Shown: piece after piece, positions 1 through 8,885 of the stretch
Layout of the letters: each line of letters begins with the position of its first letter
Numbering within the stretch: the first letter of the stretch is position 1
Assembly (NCBI RefSeq): GCF_000814325.1
Contig: NZ_JPHF01000013.1
Coordinates: forward strand, 32,347 to 96,346
DNA: 64,000 bases
Direction of reading: 5' to 3'
Source: Flavihumibacter sp. ZG627
Lineage (GTDB): Bacteria > Bacteroidota > Bacteroidia > Chitinophagales > Chitinophagaceae
Position numbers and translations under genes: made by a program
Notes under the pieces: generated by a model
Seen by the model: only the letters and a program-made list of their open reading frames with translations
The model's database searches: none
Told to the model about the DNA's origin: nothing

Positions 1-1
1 G

Positions 2-1996
2 TTGATGGTTAGCGGAATACCTTATGACAGTGAAGAAGCGCGCGGTATTGCAGGAGCTATCTCGGCCATAATGACCGGCATAGCCTACAAAACTTCTGCA
101 GAGCTTGCACAGATCCTCGGACCATTCGCGAGGTATGAAGAAAATAAGGAGCATATGCTTCGTGTGATGCGTAACCATCGTGCCGCCGCATATGATGCAT
201 CTGAAGCCTATGAGGGGCTGAGCATCAAACCACTTGGCATACAGGCTAAATATTGTCCGGACTATCTTCTCAAAGCAGCAACAGCGGCATGGGATGATGC
301 TGTTCAAATGGGTGAGAAATATGGTTACAGAAATGCACAAACTACCGTTATAGCTCCAACCGGAACAATCGGGCTGGTTATGGATTGCGATACAACAGGG
401 GTTGAGCCGGATTTCGCGCTGGTGAAGTTTAAAAAACTGAGTGGGGGAGGATATTTCAAGATCATCAACCAATCTGTTCCTGTTGCCCTGCGGAATTTGA
501 AGTATTCTGAAAAAGAGATCGATGCCATTATTAAATATGCAGTAGGATCTGCTAGTTTCGCCGGTGCTCCATTCATTAATCACCAGACTCTTAGTGAGAA
601 AGGTTTTATTGCAGAGGAGATCAGGAAACTTGATGATTCAGTGAAGAGTGCATTTGAGATCGGTTTCATATTCAATAAGTTCAATCTCGGTGAAGCATGC
701 CTTGAAAGGCTTGGATTTTCTGCCGACCAGTATAATGACTGGAACTTCAACCTGCTGGAGGCCCTGGGCTTTACAGAGGAGCAGATCGATGCAGCCAATG
801 ACTACGTTTGTGGAACAATGACCGTAGAGGGCGCGCCAATGCTGAAGCCTGAACACCTGCCCGTTTTTGACTGTGCCAACAGGTGTGGTAAAAAAGGAGA
901 GCGCTTTATTCATGCGCATGGACATATCCGGATGATGGGTGCCGTACAACCCTTTATCAGTGGAGCCATCTCCAAAACCATCAACCTCCCTAATGAAGCC
1001 TCTGTTGAAGAGATCGCTGATTGCTATATGCTTAGCTGGAAGCTGGGATTGAAGGCGAATGCTCTTTACCGTGACGGATCCAAAATGAGCCAGCCACTGA
1101 GCAATAAAAGCGATAAAAAGAAAAAGTCTGAAGATGGTAAAGAAGAAGAAGCTGCAGCAGCAGAAATACCTGTGATGGCAGAAACTTCCAATATCATCGA
1201 TATGAGCAAGCTCACCGTTACTGAATTGCTGGAGGAAGTTCAGAAGCGTGTTCAATCTTCGCCTGATACCAAACTGAAGCGCGAACTCGCCCATATTGTT
1301 GAAAGAAGAACATTGCCAGCCAAACGCCGTGGTTATACCCAGAAGGCAAAGATCAATGGCCAGGCTTTATTTGTACGTACAGGAGAATATGGGGATGGAA
1401 CCCTTGGTGAAATCTTTATTGATATGGCCAAGGAAGGCGCAACAATGCGTAGTATGCTGAACTGTTTTGCCATTGCGGTATCAATAGGCTTACAATATGG
1501 TGTACCGCTGGAGGAATTTGTGGAGAAGTTTGTATTCACCCGATTTGAGCCGGCAGGAATGGTGGATCATCCGAATATCAAGAGTGCGACCTCTATCGTG
1601 GATTTCATTTTCCGATCCCTTGCATATGAGTACCTCGATAGAACCGATCTTGTACATGTTCTGGATAAGCCTGAGGTAATGAATACCGGAACAAATAGCT
1701 GGGACGAGCCAGTTGTTGAGCAGGAGCTTGAAAAAAAAACACCTGAACTAAGCGATGTAAGGATAGTAGCATCTGCCCAGCCCCGACCCACAGTTGAGTC
1801 GCCCAGGCCAACAGAGCCGGTAAAGGCTGTTAAGGCGCTAAAAGTGGAGGGAAGCAATGCCTTTGACGCTATGAGTAAGGCAAATAAATCAATGCAAAGT
1901 GATGCACCCGCCTGTAATGTTTGTGGTCACCTGACCATCAGGAGCGGTACATGTTACAAATGCCTCAACTGTGGTAACAGCCTGGGTTGCAGCTAA
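2..1996 (+). CDS. nrdJ: Adenosylcobalamin-dependent (class II) ribonucleotide reductase, C-terminal part (5' truncated by window)
   Basis: Reduces ribonucleotides to deoxyribonucleotides with a B12-generated radical, without oxygen. The reading frame is open from the window edge, so the visible 664 residues are only the C-terminal part. Seen: the RNR motif PTGTIG at visible residues 119-124 followed by [12 protein letters not shown], as in large NrdJ proteins; a Lys/Glu/Ala-rich linker around residues 365-390; and a Cys-rich tail with Cys 638, 641, 651, 654, 657 and 663. In this family such a tail is thought to shuttle reducing electrons to the active site (known for the family, inferred here). 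Any upstream B12 riboswitch lies outside the window. The apparent TTG/ATG at the left edge is not the real start. A hairpin terminator follows. Confidence 0.93.
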   Translation: MMVSGIPYDSEEARGIAGAISAIMTGIAYKTSAELAQILGPFARYEENKEHMLRVMRNHRAAAYDASEAYEGLSIKPLGIQAKYCPDYLLKAATAAWDDAVQMGEKYGYRNAQTTVIAPTGTIGLVMDCDTTGVEPDFALVKFKKLSGGGYFKIINQSVPVALRNLKYSEKEIDAIIKYAVGSASFAGAPFINHQTLSEKGFIAEEIRKLDDSVKSAFEIGFIFNKFNLGEACLERLGFSADQYNDWNFNLLEALGFTEEQIDAANDYVCGTMTVEGAPMLKPEHLPVFDCANRCGKKGERFIHAHGHIRMMGAVQPFISGAISKTINLPNEASVEEIADCYMLSWKLGLKANALYRDGSKMSQPLSNKSDKKKKSEDGKEEEAAAAEIPVMAETSNIIDMSKLTVTELLEEVQKRVQSSPDTKLKRELAHIVERRTLPAKRRGYTQKAKINGQALFVRTGEYGDGTLGEIFIDMAKEGATMRSMLNCFAIAVSIGLQYGVPLEEFVEKFVFTRFEPAGMVDHPNIKSATSIVDFIFRSLAYEYLDRTDLVHVLDKPEVMNTGTNSWDEPVVEQELEKKTPELSDVRIVASAQPRPTVESPRPTEPVKAVKALKVEGSNAFDAMSKANKSMQSDAPACNVCGHLTIRSGTCYKCLNCGNSLGCS

Positions 1997-2031
1997 GAAA
2001 TAAACATGGACGGTTTTTTTAATAAAACCAC

Positions 2032-2060
2032 GGCCCCGGTCATCTGGCTGGGGCCTTTTC
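2032..2060 (+). terminator. Rho-independent terminator after nrdJ
   Basis: GGCCCC (2032-2037) pairs with GGGGCC (2050-2055) and is followed by TTTTC. It lies 36 nt after the nrdJ stop. Confidence 0.7.
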
Positions 2061-2150
2061 TTATCCTGATAGTATACGTTTTCAGGAATTCTGGCGTTAT
2101 ACTTGTTACAGACCCGTTTGAAATCCGTACCGTCACCTAAATTCAAGTCT

Positions 2151-2264
2151 ATGCAAAAACTATTGGCTGTTATTGTGCTGGCTATGTTGTTTGCATCCTG
2201 CAGAGCTGTATCACCTTCTGAGGCAGCCAGCTCAAAATTCAGGTATTGCAGACCCATTCGCTAG
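2151..2264 (+). CDS. Very small predicted lipoprotein (37 aa)
   Basis: ATG at 2151 opens 37 codons ending at TAG 2262-2264. The peptide starts with a Lys, a hydrophobic core (LLAVIVLAMLF) and a lipobox ASC, so the mature lipid-anchored peptide would be only 21 residues beginning CRAVSPSEAA and ending YCRPIR, with a second Cys near the end. It sits between two hairpin terminators, so it would be a monocistronic unit. Function unknown. The signal and lipobox make it a better gene candidate than a random ORF of this length, but nothing else confirms expression. Confidence 0.55.
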   Translation: MQKLLAVIVLAMLFASCRAVSPSEAASSKFRYCRPIR

Positions 2265-2294
2265 CCTGATTGGTTAAATGAATTGACAATTCCT

Positions 2295-2327
2295 CCCGAT
2301 TCCGAAAGGATCGGGATGTTTTGTTTT
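2295..2327 (+). terminator. Terminator after the 37-aa lipoprotein gene
   Basis: CCCGATTCC / GGATCGGG stem (one bulge, loop GAAA) at 2295-2315, followed by ATGTTTTGTTTT. It separates the small gene from the PhoD-like gene. Confidence 0.65.
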
Positions 2328-2362
2328 AAGGCATTTACTACTTTGCAGGCTAAATTGCCGCA

Positions 2363-3718
2363 ATGAATCGCTGTTTTGCCCTTTTTGCTTTGATGCTTAT
2401 CTGCTCACTTGGTTTCTCCCAGGAAAAGAAAGGAATTCTGTCTGGTCCGATGTTAGGACAGGTGGAACTTCGTACTGCCCGAATCTGGCTGGAAGCGGGT
2501 GAAGATGTAAATAGTGTTGCCATCCGATACTGGAAACAGGGTGATAAGACGGATGTGCGAACAAAATCCGTTACCGGTCAGGTAAATGGGGATTTCAAGC
2601 CCTTGCAGGTAGAGATCGGCGGGCTGGAGCCTGATACGAGATATGATTACACTATCCTTTATAATGGAGCAGAATCAGGGAAAGGAGGCAGTTTCAGGAC
2701 AAAGGAACTATGGCAGTGGCGAAAACCAGCCCCCGATGTTCATTTCCTTGCGGGTTCATGTACTTATTTCAATGAGCCAAAATATGACAGACCGGGGAAA
2801 CCATATGGACAGGATTCCAGCATATTCAAAACGATGGCAGGAGAACAGGCTGATTTCATGCTCTGGCTGGGTGATAACTGGTATACACGTGAAGTAGATT
2901 ATTCAAGTGAATGGGGACTTTGGTACCGGGCCAGCCGAGATCGCAGTCATGAAATCCTACAACCATTCCTTAAGGCAATGCCTCATTATGCGATCTGGGA
3001 TGACCATGATTTTGGTCCCAATGATATGGGTGCAAGCTTTATTTACAATAATCTAAGTCGCGAGATCTTCAAAAACTACTGGGCCAATCCCACTTATGGA
3101 AACGGAGAGAAAGGAATCTATACCATGGTTTCCTACAGCGATGTAGACCTGTTTTTACTCGATGATCGCAGTTGGAGAAGTGAGGACAGAACCCCCGCTA
3201 CCGTAAACGGCCAACCGAATAGTGAAAAAACCATGTTAGGCAGAGAACAGCTTAACTGGCTCAAGCAGGCTTTGCGATTTAGCCGGGCCAGTTTTAAGAT
3301 CATTGTTGTGGGAAGCCAGGTGCTGAATCCGGCCTCGCCATACGATAAATTACTTGATTACCCCGCCGATTATAATGAGCTGATGGAATTCTTTGATAAA
3401 GAGAAGATAAATGGAGTTTTATTCATGACTGGCGACCGCCATCATTCAGAGATTATCCGAGTGAATCGCCAGGGTAATTATCCTCTTTATGATATTACGG
3501 TTTCCCCCCTCACATCCGGAACCCATGTATTCGGAAAAGAGGAACGCGACAATCCTTTCCGTATATTCGGACTAGACCAGAAACAGAACTACGGCAGGAT
3601 CTCGGTTACGGGTAATCGTGGAGAACGGAAACTAGCAATCTCCTTCCGTGGTCTTAAAGGAGAAGAGCTTGGCAAATGGTCAGTTACCGAAAAGGAATTA
3701 AGGCAATCCAATCAATAA
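2363..3718 (+). CDS. PhoD-like metallophosphatase (alkaline phosphatase D family), exported
   Basis: 451 aa. Signal peptide at residues 1-19 (hydrophobic, ending GFSQ). Residues about 25-115 look like the PhoD N-terminal Fn3-like domain (RTARIWLEAGE). The catalytic metal-binding domain shows GSC (131-133), GDNWY (170-174), WDDHDFGPND (212-221) and a late GDRHHSE block (about residue 355), the standard PhoD ligand motifs. Probably hydrolyses phosphate mono- or diesters in the periplasm; the natural substrate is unknown. The downstream YcxB-like gene begins 3 nt after the stop, so the two are likely co-transcribed. The T/A-rich stretch before the start carries CTACTTTG, a near match to a Bacteroidota -7 element. 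Confidence 0.88.
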   Translation: MNRCFALFALMLICSLGFSQEKKGILSGPMLGQVELRTARIWLEAGEDVNSVAIRYWKQGDKTDVRTKSVTGQVNGDFKPLQVEIGGLEPDTRYDYTILYNGAESGKGGSFRTKELWQWRKPAPDVHFLAGSCTYFNEPKYDRPGKPYGQDSSIFKTMAGEQADFMLWLGDNWYTREVDYSSEWGLWYRASRDRSHEILQPFLKAMPHYAIWDDHDFGPNDMGASFIYNNLSREIFKNYWANPTYGNGEKGIYTMVSYSDVDLFLLDDRSWRSEDRTPATVNGQPNSEKTMLGREQLNWLKQALRFSRASFKIIVVGSQVLNPASPYDKLLDYPADYNELMEFFDKEKINGVLFMTGDRHHSEIIRVNRQGNYPLYDITVSPLTSGTHVFGKEERDNPFRIFGLDQKQNYGRISVTGNRGERKLAISFRGLKGEELGKWSVTEKELRQSNQ

Positions 3719-3721
3719 GAC

Positions 3722-4204
3722 ATGACGGTATCTTTTTCTTATGATAAAAAGCAGGTGATTCAGGCGCTGCGCTACCATTTTATGACACGCCCTGAAATCC
3801 GGATCCTTGTGATCCTCATAAACGTTTTCACCATTGCAGCTGCTTTGCTCCTTTACATGAAAAAGATCCATCCCTTTTCCTTCCTGATTTTTTCAACGCT
3901 GTGGCTGACCTTAATGCTGGTGGTTTGGATAATACTCCCCAACAGCATCTATAAACGATCTCATACATTCAGGGATTCTTTCTTCCTTTCATTCAATGAA
4001 GAGGAGGTAGTGTTACAAACAGAAAGAGGCAACCAAAGCTGGCCCTGGCAGAGGTTTAGCAAGTTTGTTGAAACACCCTATTTTTTTCATCTTTATTTCA
4101 ATAACCGTTCATTTTTCCTTGTGCCCAAAGATGCATTTGATAATATCCCTGACCAGCAGGCAACCAGGGAACTGATCAGGAATAAGATCGGCAAGTCGGC
4201 CTGA
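3722..4204 (+). CDS. YcxB-like membrane protein
   Basis: 160 aa. Two adjacent membrane helices (about residues 25-45 and 50-72), followed by a soluble C-terminal half with the pattern typical of YcxB-like proteins (FNEEEVVLQTERGNQSWPW, then FLVPKDAF near the end). Function of the family is not known. The gene starts 3 nt after the PhoD-like gene and is probably in its operon. Family assignment rests on the two-helix layout plus the W-x-x-F...FxLVPK pattern only. Confidence 0.6.
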   Translation: MTVSFSYDKKQVIQALRYHFMTRPEIRILVILINVFTIAAALLLYMKKIHPFSFLIFSTLWLTLMLVVWIILPNSIYKRSHTFRDSFFLSFNEEEVVLQTERGNQSWPWQRFSKFVETPYFFHLYFNNRSFFLVPKDAFDNIPDQQATRELIRNKIGKSA

Positions 4205-4324
4205 TGCCAATTTGTATCACAATTTCTTGGTAAGATGAGTGCAAAAAGGATGATATGGGGGCACAAGGAATTGTTTTGACAGGAGAAAACCTTAAATTGC
4301 CAGATTAAGATTTCTGATCACTTT

Positions 4325-5398
4325 ATGGCTAAAGTAAGCTTCAACAACAAGAACAACTCGTTTTTTAATTCCCTGAAACTAAACGTTGACAATTATTTCA
4401 AAGAGAATAACATTCCGAAAACCGGCAACGCAAGTTTATATATTAAGACGCTTGTGCTGATACCTTCTGCCGTACTAATGTACCTCGCATTGGTTTTGTT
4501 CCCAACACTTCCTGAATATATATTGATTTCATTATGCATTTTGTTAGGCGCTGTTCTCGCAAGTATTGGATTCAATGTTATGCATGACGCCTGTCATGGT
4601 TGTTATTCTTCGAAAAAATGGGTGAATGACCTGCTTGGCTTGTCGTTGAACGGGCTTGGAGGAAATGCTTTTATCTGGAAATTCAAACACAATATCCTGC
4701 ACCACACTTATACCAATGTGGATGGTATGGATGATGATATCGCAAAGAGTCCAATGATGCGTCAATGTCGCACTCAAAAATGGGTACCGGCACACCGCTT
4801 TCAGCATATTTATGTGCTCGGTGTATATGCAATTTCATCCTTTGCCTGGGTGTTTATGATGGACTTCAACAAATATCTTAAGCAGCGGGTTATTAATACG
4901 CCATTGCAGAAGATGAGCGTAGCTGATCATATTGTTTTCTGGCTGAGTAAATTACTCTATGCAATTTTTTATATTGCCATCCCCGTTTCGGTTTACGGTT
5001 GGGGTGCCTGGGCAATAGGATTTGCTACCATGCATGTTTTCCTGGGACTTACACTTGCCCTCGTTTTTCAATTAGCACATGTTGTTGAACATGCAGAATT
5101 TGAAATGGTATCGGGTGAACATACTCAAATTGAAAATGCCTGGGCCGAACACCAGGTACGCTCAACTGCAAATTTTGCTCCCCGTAACCGGTTCATCAAT
5201 TGGTATGTGGGGGGATTGAATTACCAGGTAGAGCATCATCTTTTTCCCCGTATCAGTCATGTTCATTATCAAGCCATAAGCCCGATTGTTGAGAAGACAT
5301 GTAAGGAATATGGCCTTCCCTATAATAGTTATCCAACTATGACTGCTTCACTGATGTCACATTTCAGGATGATGAAAGCCCTTGGGGAGAAACCATAA
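4325..5398 (+). CDS. Membrane fatty acid desaturase (acyl-CoA / acyl-lipid type)
   Basis: 357 aa integral membrane di-iron desaturase. The three His boxes are present: HDACH at 87-91, HNILHH at 122-127 and QVEHH at 301-305. The Gln-type third box is the one seen in delta-5/delta-6 'front-end' desaturases, but the cytochrome b5 domain that eukaryotic front-end enzymes carry is missing; bacterial members commonly lack it. Four or more membrane helices lie around residues 40-85 and 205-260. Introduces a double bond into fatty acyl chains of membrane lipids; regioselectivity cannot be read from sequence. The 3' end faces the gldB-like gene with a 6-nt gap. The 120 nt upstream holds no other gene. 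Confidence 0.9.
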   Translation: MAKVSFNNKNNSFFNSLKLNVDNYFKENNIPKTGNASLYIKTLVLIPSAVLMYLALVLFPTLPEYILISLCILLGAVLASIGFNVMHDACHGCYSSKKWVNDLLGLSLNGLGGNAFIWKFKHNILHHTYTNVDGMDDDIAKSPMMRQCRTQKWVPAHRFQHIYVLGVYAISSFAWVFMMDFNKYLKQRVINTPLQKMSVADHIVFWLSKLLYAIFYIAIPVSVYGWGAWAIGFATMHVFLGLTLALVFQLAHVVEHAEFEMVSGEHTQIENAWAEHQVRSTANFAPRNRFINWYVGGLNYQVEHHLFPRISHVHYQAISPIVEKTCKEYGLPYNSYPTMTASLMSHFRMMKALGEKP

Positions 5399-5404
5399 GA
5401 AGAT

Positions 5405-6424
5405 CTATCTGGGTTTGTATTTTGCGCCATCAAGTATCTCCCGTGGAGTTTTTTTCATCAATTCAGCCGGAGTGGTAGCTGGATTTTTTTCGATATAACT
5501 TTCAACTATCCTCTTTCCGATCCATTGACCAACATTTCCAGGTGCTGCAGGAGGGAAACCCTGAATTCCCGGCGCATCTCCAATATACATCTGTATAATT
5601 CCAGGTTCCATTGAATAAAGATGATCATTTTGTAAAATAAGGTTCCATACCACACCCTCATTGTCTTTAACCCATTCAACCTGATTAGCAGTAAATCCTG
5701 TCTTGATGCTGTCTGCAGTTTCTGGAAGGAGTTTGTCCTGCAACCACCAGTATTTACCTTTCTCAACCATTTGTTCTACCAGTGGAAAACCCTGGCTTTT
5801 GTCGGGGTACAAATCTTCTATAACTGCTTTAATAGTATTGGTAACGATGTATTGTTTTTCAAACCGGCGCGATATATAAGCAGGAAATATTTCCTGACCC
5901 ATAGTTGAAGTGTAGAATGGAAAATCTTTGCCGGCATACAACTGTAGTCCGATAGCGATTGCATTTTGCGTGATTGCCACACCAGGAGCATCAAAGGGCC
6001 CCAGATAACTGATGAATTTCGGAACCTGATAATCTGGAAAATAATATTTGACATACCTGAACGCCTCATTTAGTTCCTCTTCCGTTTCACCCATGTTTGT
6101 GAATTCATTTTTAATAGATTTATAAACCCCATGGTAGGATGTAAAGAAAAGCCTGTTTGCAACCGGCCATAAGGCATTGGAATCGACCATGGGCCCTGCT
6201 CCAAGGATATTCTGAGTGAAATCATTAATGAATAGGGGGTATTTGGATGCAAGCCCCTTCATACCTGCTTCCAGGGAATTAGAATCAAGGGCAAAATAAT
6301 CTTTATCGAATCTTTCTATTTTGGTGTTGACTTTGATGCCGGATACATCCGGGGTCCTGGAACCCGCTCCACCACAGGAATACAGGAATAATGTGATTAT
6401 GAAAATTATGCTGCTGTATTTCAT
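5405..6424 (-). CDS. gldB: GldB-family gliding-motility lipoprotein
   Basis: 339 aa from the ATG at 6424; an in-frame TTG two codons upstream is less likely. Lipoprotein signal with lipobox YSC. The mature part carries GldB-like features: VNTKIERFDKDYF near the start, MYIGDAPGIQGFPP and GQWIGKRIVESY near the end. In Flavobacterium GldB is needed for gliding and for the associated type IX secretion function; homologues also occur in non-gliding relatives. Divergent from nadE, which starts 46 bp away. No gldC is adjacent. The gldF/gldG genes lie 43 kb away in the same window. Confidence 0.8.
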   Translation of the reverse strand: MKYSSIIFIITLFLYSCGGAGSRTPDVSGIKVNTKIERFDKDYFALDSNSLEAGMKGLASKYPLFINDFTQNILGAGPMVDSNALWPVANRLFFTSYHGVYKSIKNEFTNMGETEEELNEAFRYVKYYFPDYQVPKFISYLGPFDAPGVAITQNAIAIGLQLYAGKDFPFYTSTMGQEIFPAYISRRFEKQYIVTNTIKAVIEDLYPDKSQGFPLVEQMVEKGKYWWLQDKLLPETADSIKTGFTANQVEWVKDNEGVVWNLILQNDHLYSMEPGIIQMYIGDAPGIQGFPPAAPGNVGQWIGKRIVESYIEKNPATTPAELMKKTPREILDGAKYKPR

Positions 6425-6445
6425 GCGCAAGAAACGTTTGATAAG

Positions 6446-6453
6446 TAGTTTTG
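6446..6453 (+). promoter_or_regulatory. Possible -7 element for nadE
   Basis: TAGTTTTG matches the Bacteroidota TAnnTTTG consensus and lies 17 nt before the nadE ATG, in the gldB-nadE divergent gap. No convincing -33 TTG at the right spacing. Confidence 0.35.
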
Positions 6454-6470
6454 TTGTGTAAATTTAATAG

Positions 6471-8180
6471 ATGAGAATCGCACTGGCACAACAGAATTAT
6501 CATATCGGAAATTTCTCCGCTAATACAGAGAAGATCATTAATGCAATTAATAAGGCAGAGAGGGAGGGTGCTGACCTTGTTGTATTTTCAGAACTCAGTA
6601 TCTGTGGATATCCGCCCCGCGACTTCCTTGAGTTCGAAGACTTTATCAATAAATGTAATTCTGCCATAGAAGATATAAAACCCCACACTAAAAATATTGG
6701 TGTGATCATTGGTTCGCCAGCCATCAATCCGGTTAGGGAGGGAAAGGATCTCTTTAATGCGGCATGGCTTATTCATGAAGCCGAGGTAAAGGGAGTGGCA
6801 CATAAGACCTGCCTTCCAACCTATGATGTATTTGATGAGTACCGCTATTTTGAACCTGGTTATGAGTGGAATGTTATTCCCTTTAAGGGCAGACGAATAG
6901 CATTGACTATTTGTGAAGATATCTGGGCATTGAGTGAAAATCCATTATACCGGATTTCTCCCATGGACCAGCTAATGCCACAGCATCCCGACCTGATGAT
7001 CAATATATCTGCATCTCCTTTTGATTATGATCATGATGAAGACAGAAAGGAAGTAGTTAGGGCAAATGTCCTTAAATACAAGATGCCGATGGTTTATTGT
7101 AATTGTGTGGGATCGCAAACAGAGATAGTATTTGACGGTGGCAGCCTGGTATACGATGCATCCGGAGAACTGATCAGGGAGATGAAATATTTTGAAGAAG
7201 ATTTTGCTGTGATTGATATAACAAAGTCAGCACCCCGGGCCGAAGGCACCGAGAAATCAATGAGAAAGCTTGATAAGGAGATGCGTGTTTCAAAGGTTAA
7301 TGATTTCACGAAGATCATTGATTATCTCTGTGATGAAAATAATATAAGGCAGATTTATACAGCGCTGGTGCTGGGCATCCGCGACTACTTCAGTAAGATG
7401 GGTTTCAGCAAAGCCATACTTGGAAGCAGCGGGGGCATTGACAGTGCGGTGACACTTGCGCTTGCCTGTGAGGCCCTCGGTGCAGAAAATGTTAGAGCAA
7501 TTCTGATGCCTTCTCAATTCTCTACAGGGCATTCGGTAGACGATGCTGTAAAACTGAGCAAGAACCTCGGTAATCCATATGACATCATACCCATATCTCC
7601 TGTATTTGATGCTTTTATTGAATTGCTTAAACCAGTATTTAACGACCTGCCTTTCAGTGTTGCTGAGGAAAATATTCAAAGCAGAACAAGAGGTAACCTC
7701 GTGATGGCAATCTCAAATAAGTTTGGATATATTTTGCTTAATACTTCCAATAAGAGCGAACTGGCAACAGGTTATGGAACGCTTTATGGAGATATGGCTG
7801 GTGGACTCAGCGTGTTGGGGGATGTTTATAAAATGCAGGTATTTGCACTGGCAAAATACATCAATCGTGACAGGGAGATAATCCCGAATAATATTCTTGT
7901 AAAGCCTCCTTCAGCAGAGTTGAGACCAGGACAAATGGATAGCGATAGCCTTCCTCCTTATGAAATATTGGATAAAGTATTGTATCAATATATTGAAAGG
8001 AGAAATGGTCCGCAGGAGCTTATTGCTATGGGTATTGATGAAGCCCTCGTGAACCGGGTTTTGAAGATGGTCAATACCAATGAGTATAAGCGCAACCAGT
8101 TTTGTCCCATTATTCGGGTGAGTTCAAAAGCTTTTGGAGTAGGAAGACGAATGCCTATTGTAGGCAAGTATTTAAGTTAG
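6471..8180 (+). CDS. nadE: Glutamine-dependent NAD+ synthetase
   Basis: 569 aa, two domains. The N-terminal nitrilase-like glutaminase carries the triad Glu41 (FSELSICGYPP), Lys112 (AHKTCLP) and Cys148 (LTICEDIW). The C-terminal ATP-pyrophosphatase domain carries SGGIDS at about residues 322-328 and NTSNKSELATGYGTLYGDMAGG-type substrate-binding sequence. It amidates nicotinic acid adenine dinucleotide to NAD+ with glutamine as nitrogen donor, in the cytosol. Length and domain order fit the family. Ends with a hairpin terminator 13 nt downstream. Confidence 0.96.
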   Translation: MRIALAQQNYHIGNFSANTEKIINAINKAEREGADLVVFSELSICGYPPRDFLEFEDFINKCNSAIEDIKPHTKNIGVIIGSPAINPVREGKDLFNAAWLIHEAEVKGVAHKTCLPTYDVFDEYRYFEPGYEWNVIPFKGRRIALTICEDIWALSENPLYRISPMDQLMPQHPDLMINISASPFDYDHDEDRKEVVRANVLKYKMPMVYCNCVGSQTEIVFDGGSLVYDASGELIREMKYFEEDFAVIDITKSAPRAEGTEKSMRKLDKEMRVSKVNDFTKIIDYLCDENNIRQIYTALVLGIRDYFSKMGFSKAILGSSGGIDSAVTLALACEALGAENVRAILMPSQFSTGHSVDDAVKLSKNLGNPYDIIPISPVFDAFIELLKPVFNDLPFSVAEENIQSRTRGNLVMAISNKFGYILLNTSNKSELATGYGTLYGDMAGGLSVLGDVYKMQVFALAKYINRDREIIPNNILVKPPSAELRPGQMDSDSLPPYEILDKVLYQYIERRNGPQELIAMGIDEALVNRVLKMVNTNEYKRNQFCPIIRVSSKAFGVGRRMPIVGKYLS

Positions 8181-8193
8181 TCAATAAAAATTT

Positions 8194-8224
8194 AGCCCCC
8201 GCATAGAAATGCAGGGGCTTGTTT
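8194..8224 (+). terminator. Terminator after nadE
   Basis: AGCCCCCGCAT / ATGCAGGGGCT stem (one mismatch, loop AGAA) at 8194-8219, followed by TTGTTT. Preceded by an A-run, so it might also act on the convergent lipoprotein gene. Confidence 0.7.
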
Positions 8225-8267
8225 ATGAAATCAGCAGATAAAAAAAAGGTATGGCGATGCTATTATA

Positions 8268-8741
8268 TTAATGCGTTAGTGTAACGTATAATCTCACTGC
8301 AAATCCTGAATCAGGATCTGTAGTATCCAGGAATATTTCCATCTTTGAACTACTCAGGCTCTTTATATTCATATCACCTGATAACACTGAACCAGGGTAT
8401 GTGATGCTAAGTATTTTTTCATTGTCTTTGAACGACCAGCTAAAGGCGGATGTTTGCGGGTCGTTAGGGTCGCATTTGGCAGCACCTTCATTTGCTTCGC
8501 CATGACCATCAGTATGAAAGCTGTAAGTATTGTCTTTTTCGCAGGCCTCCAGTGAATAAGGCAGGTCTATAGTGCCATTCTTATCTAAATCAATCCCCAC
8601 ACTGGCGATCTTCCAGGCGCTTACCGTTAGAAGTTCAGTCCTTGATTTGGAAGGACCATCGTCGTTCTTGCTGCAGGAGAGCAGGGCAAAGGACATAATG
8701 CAGGCCAATAAAAGCAACGGGTTCCGTATGCTTTTGATCAT
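8268..8741 (-). CDS. Small lipoprotein, lipocalin-like
   Basis: 157 aa from the ATG at 8741. A longer frame upstream (to 8816) would bury the signal peptide, so this start is preferred. Signal peptide with lipobox LSC, then an acidic/Ser linker. The body has TVSAWKIASVGIDLDKNG, DNTYSFHTDGHGEANEG and TLHLT-like ending, the W-K...D-N-x-x-x-F pattern of Bacteroidota lipocalin-like lipoproteins. Ligand and role unknown. Convergent with nadE. Single gene, no operon partners. Confidence 0.72.
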   Translation of the reverse strand: MIKSIRNPLLLLACIMSFALLSCSKNDDGPSKSRTELLTVSAWKIASVGIDLDKNGTIDLPYSLEACEKDNTYSFHTDGHGEANEGAAKCDPNDPQTSAFSWSFKDNEKILSITYPGSVLSGDMNIKSLSSSKMEIFLDTTDPDSGFAVRLYVTLTH

Positions 8742-8885
8742 AAGGGTGGATTTTGATACTAATAACATAAATTCAGAGGTTTTATTGTGATTAAAGATAA
8801 ATATTACCACTGGCATCTGTTTTGCACATCTTGGCAGAGGAATTGCTTATTTAGAGTTCGTATTTTGCATAAATAAATTTCAGTT

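Noticed and set aside
638..1294. Long antisense ORF (218 codons) within nrdJ
   Set aside because: No homology-like features; it mirrors a conserved gene on the other strand. The same holds for antisense ORFs at 34560-35288, 47131-47859 and 51198-52217.
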